This document shows positions 1 through 7,754 of a stretch of DNA of 64,000 nt, one piece after another. The position numbers and the translations under genes were made by a program. The notes under the pieces were generated by a model, which saw only the letters and a program-made list of their open reading frames with translations, was not told the origin of the DNA and searched no databases. This DNA is from Sphingomonas xanthus. Lineage in GTDB: Bacteria; Pseudomonadota; Alphaproteobacteria; Sphingomonadales; Sphingomonadaceae. The number at the start of each line of letters is the position of its first letter. The first letter of the stretch is position 1. The stretch covers positions 1,610,001-1,674,000 of the forward strand of contig NZ_CP041659.1 in NCBI RefSeq assembly GCF_007998985.1. Direction: 5' to 3'.

Positions 1-75
1 CCATCGGGCGACAAACGCCCAGAAGTGGCGCAACAGGTCCGGGCCGGCGGTAGATCGGGATCGCCGTAAGGGGGA
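1..75. other. Left window edge, no gene called
   Basis: The first 69 bases stay open on the plus strand in frame 1 and end with TAA at 67-69, so they could be the last 22 codons of a gene that starts outside the window. The stretch is too short to recognise and the minus strand is also open, so no product is proposed. Confidence 0.2.
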
Positions 76-1392
76 TTACCCCTTCTTCAGCACGTCCAGC
101 GCGGCGATGGTCATGGCTTCGGTTGCGGTGGCGATGACGGTTTCAGCTTCGGGGGCCCAGAAGGGGGAATGGAGCGAGGGGAGCTTGGACTGGTCGCCAC
201 CCGCCGCCTGATAGGTCGCCGTTGGCGTCCCGCCGACCCAGAAGATCAGGCTTTCGATTGACTTGTCGGCCAGCCAGAAGCGGCTGAAATCCTCGCCGCC
301 CATTACTGCCGGGGTCTTGACGACCCGCTGCGCGCCGAATTGCCGGGTGAATAGCTCGATTGCCCGGTTGCTGAGCTTCTCGGTGTTGAAGGTCGACGGC
401 GTGAATTCCTGTTCTCGGATCGTGACCACCGGCATCTTGTCGTCGGGCATGCCGGCAGCGATCGCCTCTCCCCGCGCCACCCGGCGGATTCCGTCGAGCA
501 GCTTCTTGCGCACCTCGGGGGTATAGCTGCGCACCGTCAGCTGAAGCCGGGCCTCGTCGGAAATGATATTGTGCTTGGCCCCGGCCTGGAAGCTGCCGAC
601 GGTGACCACCGCGGGCTGCTGCGGATCGTTTTCGCGGCTAACCAATGTTTGCAGCGTGGTGACGATCCGGCTGGCCAGGACGATGGGGTCCTTGGTGGTG
701 TGCGGATAGGCGCCGTGGCCGCCGAGGCCGCGAACGCTGATGTCGACGCTATCGACATTGGCCAACGCATAGCCTGGCGTCACGCCGATCACCCCGGCCG
801 GGAGCGCTGCCGCGTCGTGGAAGGCGACGACCGCGTCGGGCTTGGGGAAGCGGGTGTAGAGCCCGTCGTCGAGCATCGCCTTGGCGCCCTCGCCGGTTTC
901 TTCGCCTGGCTGCAGGATCATCACCAGCGTCCCCGCCCATTGGTCCTTCATCGCCGCAAGCCGCTTCGCGGTGCCGATGAAGGCGGTCATATGGGTGTCA
1001 TGACCGCAGCCGTGCATCACGCCGGTCTCGACTCCCGAGCGCGCCACCGCGCGCACCTTGGAGGCATAGGGCAGGCCAGTCTGCTCGACGATGGGAAGGC
1101 CGTCCATGTCGGCACGCAGCATGAGCGTCGGCCCGGCCCCGTTCTTCATCACCGCGACCACCCCGGTCTTGCCGACGTTCTCGGTCACGGTGAAGCCCAG
1201 CTTCTTCATCTCCGCCGCCAGCTTGGCCGGGGTGCGGACCTCCTGCATCGACAGTTCGGGATTGGCGTGAAGATCGCGGTACAGCGTCATCAATTGCGGC
1301 ATGTCAGCGCGGATCGCTTCACCGAGCGTCGCTGCGCCGGCGGGCGCTGCAAGGATGGACGCGGCCAGCAGGGCTAACAGGGTACGGTTCAT
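76..1392 (-). CDS. Exported M20 family metallo-amidohydrolase
   Basis: A 438-residue M20D-type amidohydrolase, the family of carboxypeptidase Ss1 and IAA-amino acid or hippurate hydrolases, which cleave N-acyl amino acids. The N-terminus (MNRTLLALLAASILAAPAGA) is a signal peptide, so the enzyme is probably periplasmic. Metal-binding motifs are visible: HGCGHDTHM near residues 127-135, GEETGEGA near 163-170, and MGGEDFSRF near the C-terminus. Length and domain order (catalytic, dimerisation, catalytic) fit the family. It lies 3 bases from the start of the next gene on the same strand without overlap. The substrate cannot be told from sequence. Confidence 0.88.
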   Translation of the reverse strand: MNRTLLALLAASILAAPAGAATLGEAIRADMPQLMTLYRDLHANPELSMQEVRTPAKLAAEMKKLGFTVTENVGKTGVVAVMKNGAGPTLMLRADMDGLPIVEQTGLPYASKVRAVARSGVETGVMHGCGHDTHMTAFIGTAKRLAAMKDQWAGTLVMILQPGEETGEGAKAMLDDGLYTRFPKPDAVVAFHDAAALPAGVIGVTPGYALANVDSVDISVRGLGGHGAYPHTTKDPIVLASRIVTTLQTLVSRENDPQQPAVVTVGSFQAGAKHNIISDEARLQLTVRSYTPEVRKKLLDGIRRVARGEAIAAGMPDDKMPVVTIREQEFTPSTFNTEKLSNRAIELFTRQFGAQRVVKTPAVMGGEDFSRFWLADKSIESLIFWVGGTPTATYQAAGGDQSKLPSLHSPFWAPEAETVIATATEAMTIAALDVLKKG

Positions 1393-1395
1393 CGC

Positions 1396-2001
1396 TCAGG
1401 CCTCCGGGACAAGTTCGATCACGTCGATCGTCGATTCAAATTGCGGGTAAGGAAGCAGCAGCCGCCAGCGCCGCTCGCCGATCCGCTCCACCCAGCCGGC
1501 CAGGTCGCGCTCTCGATCGACTCCATATTCGAGGGCCCGCGTCTCATCGCCCAGCACCAGCGTGCCAAGGAACAGCTGGCGCAACTGGTCGGCGGGATAG
1601 ATGGTGCCGACATGGCGCTGCGACCCGGTCAGCTTGGTGAAGCGCTGAAGCGCGCCCGCAGTCTCGATCCGGCAGCGAAAGGCGGGATAGGCGATATAGT
1701 CCAGCTGGCCCAGCGTCTTGGCGCCGACCTTGATGACCCGGCAGCGGTAATCGCCAGAGGGGATAGGCCCGCTGCCAATGGCCGCATCGGGCACCAGCAA
1801 TGCACCTTCTTTGGCGACTTCGGTCGCATGGCCGGCAGCGCGCGCCTTGGCCAGCGCATCGGTGAAGGCATCGCGCCACTGGCGTAGCCGCTCACGGTCA
1901 TTGGATGTCGCGACGCTTCGCCAATCGGTGGTCGGCGGTGCGGCCGGCGTGGTCGCGCAGCCCGCAAGGGCGACGATGAGCAAAGGCGCAAGAATTTTCA
2001 T
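1396..2001 (-). CDS. DUF4893-like lipoprotein
   Basis: This 201-residue protein starts with a lipoprotein signal, MKILAPLLIVALAGCATT, whose lipobox LAGC puts the lipidated cysteine near residue 15. The ATG at 2001 was chosen over a longer upstream frame because the signal peptide begins there. The body, with paired cysteines (YRCRVI and FRCRIE) and a C-terminal WRLLLPYP block, resembles the DUF4893 proteins common in sphingomonads; this family call is from memory. It is likely anchored in the outer membrane or periplasm. Its function is unknown. It lies directly upstream of the amidohydrolase and may be co-transcribed with it. Confidence 0.7.
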   Translation of the reverse strand: MKILAPLLIVALAGCATTPAAPPTTDWRSVATSNDRERLRQWRDAFTDALAKARAAGHATEVAKEGALLVPDAAIGSGPIPSGDYRCRVIKVGAKTLGQLDYIAYPAFRCRIETAGALQRFTKLTGSQRHVGTIYPADQLRQLFLGTLVLGDETRALEYGVDRERDLAGWVERIGERRWRLLLPYPQFESTIDVIELVPEA

Positions 2002-2047
2002 TTGCAGCAGAGCGTAGCGAAGCATTCGAGCGGTGCAAGCGCCCTCG

Positions 2048-2833
2048 TCAGGCGGCCGTCCACCCTCCGTCCATACTGAGATTGGCGCCGGTGATCGACG
2101 CCGCGCCGTCGCTGGCAAGGTAGAGAGCCAGGCTGGCAACTTCATCGACGGTCACGAAACGCTTGGTCGGCTGGGCGGCGAGGAGGACATCGTTCATAAC
2201 CTGCTCCCGCGTGAGGCCGCGCGCCTTCATGGTGTCCGGGATCTGTTTTTCGACCAGCTGGGTCCAGACATAGCCGGGCGAGATGCAATTGACCGTAACC
2301 CCGTCCCTTGCCGCCTCCAGCGCCACGGTCTTGGTGAAACCGGCGACGCCATGTTTGGCGGCGACATAGGCGCTCTTGTTGGGCGAGGCGACCATGCTGT
2401 GCGCGCTGGCGGTGTTGATGATCCGGCCCCAGCCGCGCTCCCGCATGGCGGGGAGGGTCAGGCGGGTGGTGTGGAACACGGCGGTCAAATTGACTCGCAG
2501 GATCGCTTCCCACTTGTCGGTCGGGAATTCCGTAACCGGGGACACGAACTGGATACCCGCATTGTTGACCAGGATGTCGGGGGCATGAAGTTCGTGCGCG
2601 CAGCGGCGGACCATCGCCTCGATGGCTTCGCAGTCGCCAAGGTCTGCGGCGTCATACAATGCCGGTGCACCCGCCGCCTCCTCCAGCCCCGAGCGGATCG
2701 ACTCGATCTCGTCGCGATCGCCAAAACCGTTGATCATCAGGCTTGCGCCTTCGGCGGCCATTGCCCTGGCGATCGCAAGTCCAATGCCTGAAGTGGATCC
2801 GGTGACCAACGCGACCTTGCCTTGAAGCTTCAT
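2048..2833 (-). CDS. 3-hydroxybutyrate dehydrogenase (SDR family)
   Basis: A 261-residue short-chain dehydrogenase that interconverts (R)-3-hydroxybutyrate and acetoacetate with NAD, a step of polyhydroxybutyrate turnover. The nucleotide-binding TGSTSGIG is at residues 11-18, NNAG at 90-93, and the catalytic Ser143, Tyr156 and Lys160 (YVAAK) are in place. The C-terminal stretch GANLSMDGGWTAA is typical of this subgroup. The start at 2833 is supported by an AAAGGAG ribosome site; a frame beginning 48 bases earlier lacks one. It diverges from the zinc metallopeptidase gene, so 2834-2931 should hold promoters for both. Confidence 0.88.
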   Translation of the reverse strand: MKLQGKVALVTGSTSGIGLAIARAMAAEGASLMINGFGDRDEIESIRSGLEEAAGAPALYDAADLGDCEAIEAMVRRCAHELHAPDILVNNAGIQFVSPVTEFPTDKWEAILRVNLTAVFHTTRLTLPAMRERGWGRIINTASAHSMVASPNKSAYVAAKHGVAGFTKTVALEAARDGVTVNCISPGYVWTQLVEKQIPDTMKARGLTREQVMNDVLLAAQPTKRFVTVDEVASLALYLASDGAASITGANLSMDGGWTAA

Positions 2834-2931
2834 GCGATACTCCTTTGGCCACCGCTTCGACCCGGCCGCCGTCAATTGCAACCGTTACGCGGGTGGAGCA
2901 TTGTCAGCGGTGCGCAAGCAAGGAGAGCAAG

Positions 2932-3777
2932 ATGCGGTTCGACGGCCCCGGCAGCGACAATTTCGAAGACCGGACGGGGGCGGGCGGCGGCGGGCTCAAC
3001 CTCGGCGGCGGGCTTGGCATGCTGTTGCCGCTCATCGCCTCGCGGTTCGGCATCGTCGGCATCATCATCCTCGGCCTTGGCTATTGCGCGCTGACCCAGC
3101 TTGGCGGGGGCGGCGGAATCCTCGGCGGGGGCGGCGGATCGGGCCAGTCGACGCTGCCGACCCAGCAGGCGACCTTCCTGCGCCAGGTCCTGGGATCGAC
3201 CGAACAGGTCTGGGGTCAGATATTCCAGCAGGCTGGCGCCCAATACCGGCCAACCCGGCTGGTCGCCTATGAAGGCGGGACGCAAACCGCCTGCGGAATG
3301 GGCCAGGCGGCGATGGGTCCCTTCTACTGCCCCGGCGACCAACGGATCTACATCGATCCCGATTTCTTTAACGAACTAGCCCGCCGCTTCGGCGCGCCGG
3401 GCGACGCTGCGCAGGCCTACGTCATCGCCCATGAAGTCGGCCACCATATCCAGAATCTCGAAGGCACGCTCGACCGTGCCCAGGCCGCGCAGGCCCGGGT
3501 CGGCAAGGCTGAGGGCAACCAGGTCCAGGTCGGCGTCGAGCTTCAGGCCGACTGCTACGCCGGCGTCTGGGCGGCACGGTCGGGCGCGCTCGAACAGGGC
3601 GACATCGAAGAAGGCATGCGCGCCGCCGAAGCGATCGGCGACGACACGCTGCAGAAGCAGACGCAGGGGCGGGTGGTTCCCGAAAGCTTCACGCACGGAA
3701 GCTCGGCGCAGCGGATGGAAGCACTTCGGCGCGGGCTGAGCACGGGAAATCCTGCAAGCTGCAACTACGCGCGCTGA
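2932..3777 (+). CDS. YpfJ-type neutral zinc metallopeptidase
   Basis: A 281-residue membrane-anchored protein of the KPN_00809/YpfJ neutral zinc metallopeptidase family. A Gly-rich N-terminal segment is followed by one membrane helix at about residues 30-55 and a second Gly-rich linker. The zinc motif HEVGHH is at 167-172, and the third ligand is probably the Glu of ELQAD near 203. The ATG at 2932 follows AAGGAGAGCAAG, which decides the start against an upstream frame. The substrate is unknown for the family. The catalytic part probably faces the periplasm, as inferred from the single helix. Confidence 0.85.
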   Translation: MRFDGPGSDNFEDRTGAGGGGLNLGGGLGMLLPLIASRFGIVGIIILGLGYCALTQLGGGGGILGGGGGSGQSTLPTQQATFLRQVLGSTEQVWGQIFQQAGAQYRPTRLVAYEGGTQTACGMGQAAMGPFYCPGDQRIYIDPDFFNELARRFGAPGDAAQAYVIAHEVGHHIQNLEGTLDRAQAAQARVGKAEGNQVQVGVELQADCYAGVWAARSGALEQGDIEEGMRAAEAIGDDTLQKQTQGRVVPESFTHGSSAQRMEALRRGLSTGNPASCNYAR

Positions 3778-3851
3778 TTTAGACAAGGCACGGTCGCATC
3801 GAATTGGGTGGTCCGGCGTTGGTGGGATATTCCACTCAACAAGGAGCTAAC

Positions 3852-4319
3852 ATGTTCGATTCCGACAAAAATGGCGTGACTGTGCTTAAGACGCTTACCG
3901 ATACGCTCGGCGACAGCATCAATGGTTACCGGGACGCTGCGACGCACGTCGAGTCCGAGCAGTTTCGTCAGATGTTCATCGAATTGGCTGACAAGCGTTC
4001 GACCATCATGGACGATCTACAGGCGGAACTCGGCCGACTGGGCGCCTCGGCCGACCGCGACGGCACCACGCTCGGCCACCTGCACCAGAGTTGGCTCGAT
4101 TTCAAAGCCGGGCTTACCGGCCGCGATGACAAGGCGGTGATCAACGAAGTCGAACGCGGCGAAGATTATCTGAAGGAAAAGTTCGAGACTGCGCTGAAAA
4201 GCGACTCCCTCGATCCGACGGTCCAGGGCGTGATCCAGCGCGCCTATGGATCCGTTCGCGAAGGTCACGACCGGGTGAGCCAGATCAAACATTCGCTCGA
4301 AGGCCAGCCCTCCGCCTGA
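3852..4319 (+). CDS. DUF2383 / PA2169-type four-helix-bundle protein
   Basis: A 155-residue, all-helical, charged protein beginning MFDSDKNGVTVLKTLTDTLGDSINGYRDAA. This matches the PA2169 family (DUF2383), ferritin-like four-helix bundles often linked to stress. The pattern of Glu and His residues (HVESEQFRQMF and GHLHQSWLDFK) is consistent with a ferritin-like fold, but metal ligands cannot be assigned. AAGGAG 5 bases upstream fixes the start at 3852. There is no signal peptide, so it should be cytoplasmic. It is a single gene closed by a strong hairpin at 4328-4353. Confidence 0.8.
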   Translation: MFDSDKNGVTVLKTLTDTLGDSINGYRDAATHVESEQFRQMFIELADKRSTIMDDLQAELGRLGASADRDGTTLGHLHQSWLDFKAGLTGRDDKAVINEVERGEDYLKEKFETALKSDSLDPTVQGVIQRAYGSVREGHDRVSQIKHSLEGQPSA

Positions 4320-4327
4320 ATGTGACG

Positions 4328-4369
4328 GCCGGCGGCATCGCGGTGCCGCCGGCGCCTTTGCTTAAAGGC
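4328..4369. terminator. Bidirectional terminator-like hairpins
   Basis: GCCGGCGGCA at 4328-4337 pairs with TGCCGCCGGC at 4344-4353 around a six-base loop. A second small stem, GCCTTT with AAAGGC, follows at 4354-4369. The pair lies between convergent genes and reaches into the stop codon of the minus-strand oxidoreductase, so it could end transcription from both sides. Confidence 0.6.
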
Positions 4370-5351
4370 GCACCAGCATCTTTCCGGTATTCGCGCCGCT
4401 GAACAGGCCGAGGAAGGCGTCGAGCGTCTTGTCCAGCCCCACCATCACCGTATCGCGCGATGTGACCTTTCCGCTGGCGATCCATCCGCCCATGTCGCGG
4501 TAAAAGTCGCCCATCTGACTCATATAATCGGTGTAGATGAAGCCCTGCAGGCGGACGCGCATCGCGATAACCCGCATGATATATTTAAGGCAGGTAGGCT
4601 GGGCCTCGTTATAGCCCTCGATCATTCCGCAAATGGCGAAGCGCGCGTCCTTGCGGGCGAGCGCCAGCGCCGCGTCGAGATGGTCCCCGCCGACATTGTC
4701 GAAATAGACGTCGATGCCCTTCGGCGCGGCCTCGCTGAGCTGCTTCAGTAGCGAACCGGCCTTGTAGTCGACCACCGCGTCGGCGCCGAGCGACGTGACG
4801 AAGTCGCACTTGTCCCTGCCGCCGGCCGAACCGATCACCGTCATCCCCTTGGCCTTGGCGATCTGTACCACCGCCGATCCGACCGCGCCCGCGGCCGCCG
4901 AAACAAAGACGATATCGCCCTCCTTGGCCGAAGCCGCCTCGAGCAGGCCAAAATAGGCGGTGCCGCCGGTCAGGCCGAGATTGCCAAGGAAGGCCTGTGA
5001 TTCGACGCCCGGAATTGCGGGCAGCTTGTTGAGACTTGCCGCCGGAAGCACTGCCTCGTCACGCCAACCAGCCATGTGAAGCACTTGGTCGCCGGGCTGG
5101 AATGCCGGATCGCGGCTTTCGATCACCTCGCCGACGGCGCCGCCTTCCATCGGGGCATCCAGCGCGAAGGGCGGCACATAGCTTTTCACGTCGTTCATGC
5201 GCCCGCGCATGTAGGGATCGACCGAAAGCCAGCGGTTGCGGACATGCACCATGCCTTCAGCGAAGTCGGGCAGGGCAAGGTCCTTCAGGACAATGTCCTC
5301 GGTGGTCGGGATTCCCTTGGGGCGCTGCATCAGGTGCCAGGCCTTGGCCAT
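4362..5351 (-). CDS. NADP-dependent oxidoreductase, zinc-free MDR family
   Basis: A 329-residue medium-chain dehydrogenase/reductase of the CurA/leukotriene B4 12-hydroxydehydrogenase group, which reduces alkenal or enone double bonds with NADPH. The Rossmann motif AAAGAVGS is at residues 152-159, and WLSVDPYMRGRM in the N-terminal part is typical of the group. The structural and catalytic zinc cysteines of alcohol dehydrogenases are absent. The start at 5351 follows GAGGAGAGG; an upstream in-frame extension overlaps the neighbouring terminator. The physiological substrate is unknown; roles in detoxifying reactive carbonyls are common for relatives. Confidence 0.85.
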   Translation of the reverse strand: MAKAWHLMQRPKGIPTTEDIVLKDLALPDFAEGMVHVRNRWLSVDPYMRGRMNDVKSYVPPFALDAPMEGGAVGEVIESRDPAFQPGDQVLHMAGWRDEAVLPAASLNKLPAIPGVESQAFLGNLGLTGGTAYFGLLEAASAKEGDIVFVSAAAGAVGSAVVQIAKAKGMTVIGSAGGRDKCDFVTSLGADAVVDYKAGSLLKQLSEAAPKGIDVYFDNVGGDHLDAALALARKDARFAICGMIEGYNEAQPTCLKYIMRVIAMRVRLQGFIYTDYMSQMGDFYRDMGGWIASGKVTSRDTVMVGLDKTLDAFLGLFSGANTGKMLVRL

Positions 5352-5421
5352 GATCCTCTCCTCGGCATTTTTCCGTCTTTTGTTGAAACCCAACGTTAGG
5401 CCTTGCCGCGGACAAACGAAA

Positions 5422-5451
5422 GGCCCGGCCGCCGGGGAATGCGGCCGGGCC
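5422..5451 (-). terminator. Rho-independent terminator of the SWFGD/DUF2171 gene
   Basis: GGCCCGGCCGC at 5422-5432 pairs with GCGGCCGGGCC at 5441-5451 around eight bases. On the minus strand the stem is followed by TTTCGTTTGT. It lies about 30 bases after the stop codon of the minus-strand gene. Confidence 0.75.
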
Positions 5452-5483
5452 AGAGTGCCCGCTGGCCAATCGGGCACGGAAAG

Positions 5484-6389
5484 TTAGTAGGTGCCCGAGA
5501 AGCTGCGGTTCAGCATGTGCGGGCCGGGCTCGCGGTCGCGATCATTCTCGAACAGGAAGCGGTCGCGGCCCTCGCTAGAGAATTGCTTCTTCGCCTCCTC
5601 GGCCGACTTGTCGAGGATGACCCGGTCGCCCTCGACCTTGTCGATCAGTGAGCAGCTGAGCGTGTGGTGGCGCCCGTCCTCACTGTCATCCTTGGTCAGG
5701 ACGATGCGATCACCGCGAACATGGTCGACCCTGCCGACTGTTTCATTGTCGGATCCGACGACCTCCATATTTTCGCGGACGTTGCTGAGCATCTGGCGCT
5801 TAGTCTGGCGGGTGTCTCGCCAGCTTGAAAATTCGCTCTCGAACCGGCTCTGGTTCTCGCGGCGATATTCGTCATAGTCGCGATCGAGCGCGTCGATCTG
5901 CCGCCTGCGCCATTCGTCATAGTCGGGGTCGTGCATGCCGGTCGACGCGGCGCCGGTGAAGTTGCTGCGCCGTTCCTCGTCCCAATCGCGATTGGGCGAA
6001 CGCGACCAGGCGCGCGAACGGTATTGGTCGTCTGATCCATAGTTGCGCTGGCCGGTAAAGCGGCCCGTATAGGGCCGGCGATAGCCTTCGTCGCGATATT
6101 TGGGCGAGCGGTCCTGGCGCGAGAAATCATCGTCGCTAAGGAATGCGCCGCGACCATATTCGCGGTCGCGATCGGTGTAGTAACGGTTGCGTTCGGCCCC
6201 TGGATGATCGTCGCGGTGGTCCATCCTGCGGCGCCTCTCGGCCTCGTCGTCGCCGAACCAGCTGGCGATCTCATCGCCGGCACGGTCAAGGAAGCCGCGC
6301 TCGTCGCGCCAGTCATCGCGGTCATACCGGTCTTGCCGGGACCGTGGATCGCGCCAGCCCCGACGGCTTTCGTATCGATCATAAGTCAT
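5484..6389 (-). CDS. SWFGD domain and DUF2171 protein
   Basis: A 301-residue, strongly hydrophilic protein rich in Arg, Asp, Tyr and Ser. Near residues 35-50 it carries SWFGDDEAERRRRMD, the SWFGD domain seen in sphingomonad stress proteins. The last 90 residues form a DUF2171-like domain (MEVVGSDNETVGRVDHVRGDRIVLTK), related to PRC-barrel-like surface domains. The middle, RSYDR/GRFTGQRNYGSD-like and without hydrophobic segments, is probably disordered. The start at 6389 has an AAAGGAGG site. It forms a single-gene unit with its own terminator. Function is unknown; a role in desiccation or general stress is only a guess from relatives. Confidence 0.8.
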   Translation of the reverse strand: MTYDRYESRRGWRDPRSRQDRYDRDDWRDERGFLDRAGDEIASWFGDDEAERRRRMDHRDDHPGAERNRYYTDRDREYGRGAFLSDDDFSRQDRSPKYRDEGYRRPYTGRFTGQRNYGSDDQYRSRAWSRSPNRDWDEERRSNFTGAASTGMHDPDYDEWRRRQIDALDRDYDEYRRENQSRFESEFSSWRDTRQTKRQMLSNVRENMEVVGSDNETVGRVDHVRGDRIVLTKDDSEDGRHHTLSCSLIDKVEGDRVILDKSAEEAKKQFSSEGRDRFLFENDRDREPGPHMLNRSFSGTY

Positions 6390-6433
6390 GGGATTTTCCT
6401 CCTTTAACAACAGTCCCCCGCCGCCCCTGTGAG

Positions 6434-6479
6434 CTTCAATTGTTCAACGAATTGAAGGGGTCGGCGTTCCGATGCCGAC
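6434..6479. repeat. Two adjacent inverted repeats upstream of tRNA-Ala
   Basis: CTTCAATT (6434-6441) and AATTGAAG (6450-6457) form an 8-8-8 inverted repeat. GTCGGC (6460-6465) and GCCGAC (6474-6479) form a second one directly behind it. They lie between the divergently placed DUF2171 gene and the tRNA. They may be operators or transcript hairpins; neither has a T-run. Confidence 0.45.
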
Positions 6480-6560
6480 GCCAAAGCGACGGGCTCGGAC
6501 GACAAGGTGAAAAAGGAAGGGGGAAGGGCGTTGCCAGCCGCTGCAACCGCCGCTATTGGG

Positions 6561-6578
6561 GCGCCCTGCCAAGGGCGC
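6561..6578 (+). repeat. Hairpin touching the 5' end of tRNA-Ala
   Basis: GCGCCCT (6561-6567) pairs with AGGGCGC (6572-6578) around four bases, and the tRNA begins at the next base. It could be a structure in the tRNA precursor close to the RNase P cut, which is an inference from position. Confidence 0.5.
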
Positions 6579-6654
6579 GGGGCTGTAGCTCAGATGGGAG
6601 AGCGCTGCAATCGCACTGCAGAGGTCAGGGGTTCGATTCCCCTCAGCTCCACCA
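6579..6654 (+). tRNA. tRNA-Ala(CGC)
   Basis: A complete 76-base cloverleaf with CCA encoded. The acceptor GGGGCTG pairs with CAGCTCC (one G-U), the D arm contains GCTC and GAGC, the anticodon stem CTGCA/TGCAG encloses loop ATCGCAC, and the T arm is AGGGG-TTCGATT-CCCCT. The anticodon CGC reads GCG, alanine. No integrase or direct repeat is seen beside it. Confidence 0.95.
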
Positions 6655-6757
6655 GCCCCTTTCCGGTTCAATTGCCTCCCGTTTCGTCATTCGCGAAGCC
6701 GCTTATTGACGGTACCGACCGCACATAACCCGTCCCTCACATCACATCTCGCCAGTT

Positions 6758-6771
6758 CTAACTTAGTTTAA
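6758..6771. promoter_or_regulatory. Candidate Crp/Fnr-type dyad, weak copy
   Basis: CTAAC-TTAG-TTTAA matches the 5-4-5 pattern CTAAC-N4-GTTAG seen perfectly at 8909-8922, with three of five bases in the right arm. It is preceded by GTT, as is the copy at 10027. It lies about 80 bases upstream of the small gene at 6854. It is proposed only by similarity to the other copies. Confidence 0.4.
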
Positions 6772-6813
6772 ATCCCTGCGGCGAAAGCGGAGCTATATTG
6801 GAACTCCTTGTGT

Positions 6814-6831
6814 GCAGCGGAAATCCGCTGC
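6814..6831. repeat. 18-base perfect inverted repeat before the 6854 gene
   Basis: GCAGCGGA (6814-6821) and TCCGCTGC (6824-6831) are perfect inverted copies around AA. The repeat sits 22 bases before the GTG start of the small protein and could be an operator or a leader hairpin. Confidence 0.55.
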
Positions 6832-6853
6832 TGGCGTACGACGGGGGTGTGAC

Positions 6854-7051
6854 GTGGACGAGCAGTCGATCGAGTATTTCCGCGAGCGGGAGCAAGCCGA
6901 GCGCAACGCCGCAAGGAGTGCGGCATGCCACGAAGCCCGGCGTTCGCATGAAGAACTTGCGACTAAATATGCCGCGCTCATCCACCAAGCGGAGACAAGC
7001 TCTCCGGAAACCCATCTCAAATCGCTCGGCCTGGCTTCGCACAGATCTTGA
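6854..7051 (+). CDS. Small helical conserved hypothetical protein
   Basis: A 65-residue acidic/basic helical protein starting at GTG (VDEQSIEYFREREQAERNAA). Proteins of this size and pattern, with an EYFxxRxxxE N-terminus and an ALIHQAE-like helix, are common unnamed proteins in sphingomonads; this is from memory. The GTG at 6854 was chosen because the conserved-looking part begins there; the frame has an ATG 42 bases earlier, inside the inverted repeat. There is no signal or membrane segment. Function is unknown. Confidence 0.6.
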   Translation: MDEQSIEYFREREQAERNAARSAACHEARRSHEELATKYAALIHQAETSSPETHLKSLGLASHRS

Positions 7052-7158
7052 GCGAATAGGCCCGCCGTTCTTGGTCGGGACCGAGCAAAGACAGTAGCGG
7101 GCCTACGGGCCAATACCTGCATAAACCGATGCCGAAGACCGACGCGGTCGGGCCGGGA

Positions 7159-7338
7159 CTAGCCCGCCCTTTTGGGCCGGTTAGCCAATCCCGGCCTAGC
7201 GACATCGGCGCCGCTAGCGGGCTCGGGATAGTCATTGGGGCTGACCTGGCCGACGTTTGGCCGCTCTTCAACAGGCTCGGGTTGCTGGCCGCCGGGGGTC
7301 TCGGCCCGCTTGGCCTCATTCTTGCGATTGTCGATCAT
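7159..7338 (-). CDS. Possible small hydrophilic protein
   Basis: A 59-residue frame, MIDNRKNEAKRAETPGGQQP followed by a Pro/Glu/Asn-rich tail with VGQVSPNDYP. The composition (no hydrophobic segment, Pro-rich) resembles small unnamed sphingomonad proteins. There is no clear ribosome site, and an in-frame GTG lies seven codons upstream. It is the only candidate in the 7052-7491 gap; nothing else coding is supported there. Confidence 0.35.
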   Translation of the reverse strand: MIDNRKNEAKRAETPGGQQPEPVEERPNVGQVSPNDYPEPASGADVARPGLANRPKRAG

Positions 7339-7442
7339 GCGGGTGAAACGGCTCGACACCCAACATGTTGCAACTCGGCGCAATTCCAGCGCGAACCGTC
7401 TAACCTAAGGCAATGACCGGGAACGACTTTCCCGCCTTCGAT

Positions 7443-7477
7443 TTACTGTTTCGCGGCCCGATGGGGCCGAACAGTAA
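7443..7477 (+). repeat. Long stem-loop before the repeat-peptide gene
   Basis: TTACTGTT (7443-7450) pairs with AACAGTAA (7470-7477). Inside, CGGCCC (7454-7459) pairs with GGGCCG (7464-7469) around GATG, leaving a three-base bulge. The ribosome site GGAG follows at 7480-7483, so the hairpin may affect translation of the gene at 7492. There is no T-run, so it is not an obvious terminator. Confidence 0.6.
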
Positions 7478-7491
7478 CCGGAGTAACTCAC

Positions 7492-7683
7492 ATGACAGAC
7501 CAAAATCGCGAACGCGAAGAACAGAACCGTCAGCGCGAAGAAGGCGGCAACAACCAGCGCCAGGAAGGCACCAACCAGCGCGAAGAAGGCAGCAACCAGC
7601 GACAGGAAGCCGGTAACAGCCAGCGCCAGGAAGGCGGAAGCAGCCAGCGCGAGGAAGGCAACCGCGAGCGCGAACGCCAGTAA
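7492..7683 (+). CDS. Low-complexity (NQRQEGG)n small protein
   Basis: A 63-residue protein made almost wholly of Asn, Gln, Arg, Glu, Gly and Ser, with about six imperfect units of seven or eight residues such as NQRQEGT, NQREEGS and SQRQEGGS. There is no hydrophobic core, so it should be intrinsically disordered. A GGAG site 8 bases upstream and a terminator at 7708-7739 support expression. The antisense strand also stays open and would encode a very hydrophobic peptide, but has no start signals. Resemblance to plant-type hydrophilins is compositional only. Confidence 0.65.
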   Translation: MTDQNREREEQNRQREEGGNNQRQEGTNQREEGSNQRQEAGNSQRQEGGSSQREEGNRERERQ

Positions 7684-7707
7684 GTCGTTCCTGCGCGATG
7701 GTATCAT

Positions 7708-7739
7708 ACGGCCGCACCAGCAATGGGGCGGCCGTTTTT
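7708..7739 (+). terminator. Rho-independent terminator
   Basis: ACGGCCGC (7708-7715) pairs with GCGGCCGT (7728-7735) around 12 bases and is followed by TTTT. It ends the repeat-peptide gene and lies only 15 bases before the start of the ClpP-like gene, so read-through would be needed for co-expression. Confidence 0.75.
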
Positions 7740-7754
7740 CGAGGGAAGGAAAAT

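Noticed and set aside
2002..2145. Longer N-terminus for the lipoprotein at 1396
   Set aside because: The extension removes the signal peptide from the N-terminus and has no ribosome site.
6579..6654. tRNA-Ala as an integration site of a genomic island
   Set aside because: No integrase, no direct repeat of the tRNA 3' end and no change in gene character were found beside it.
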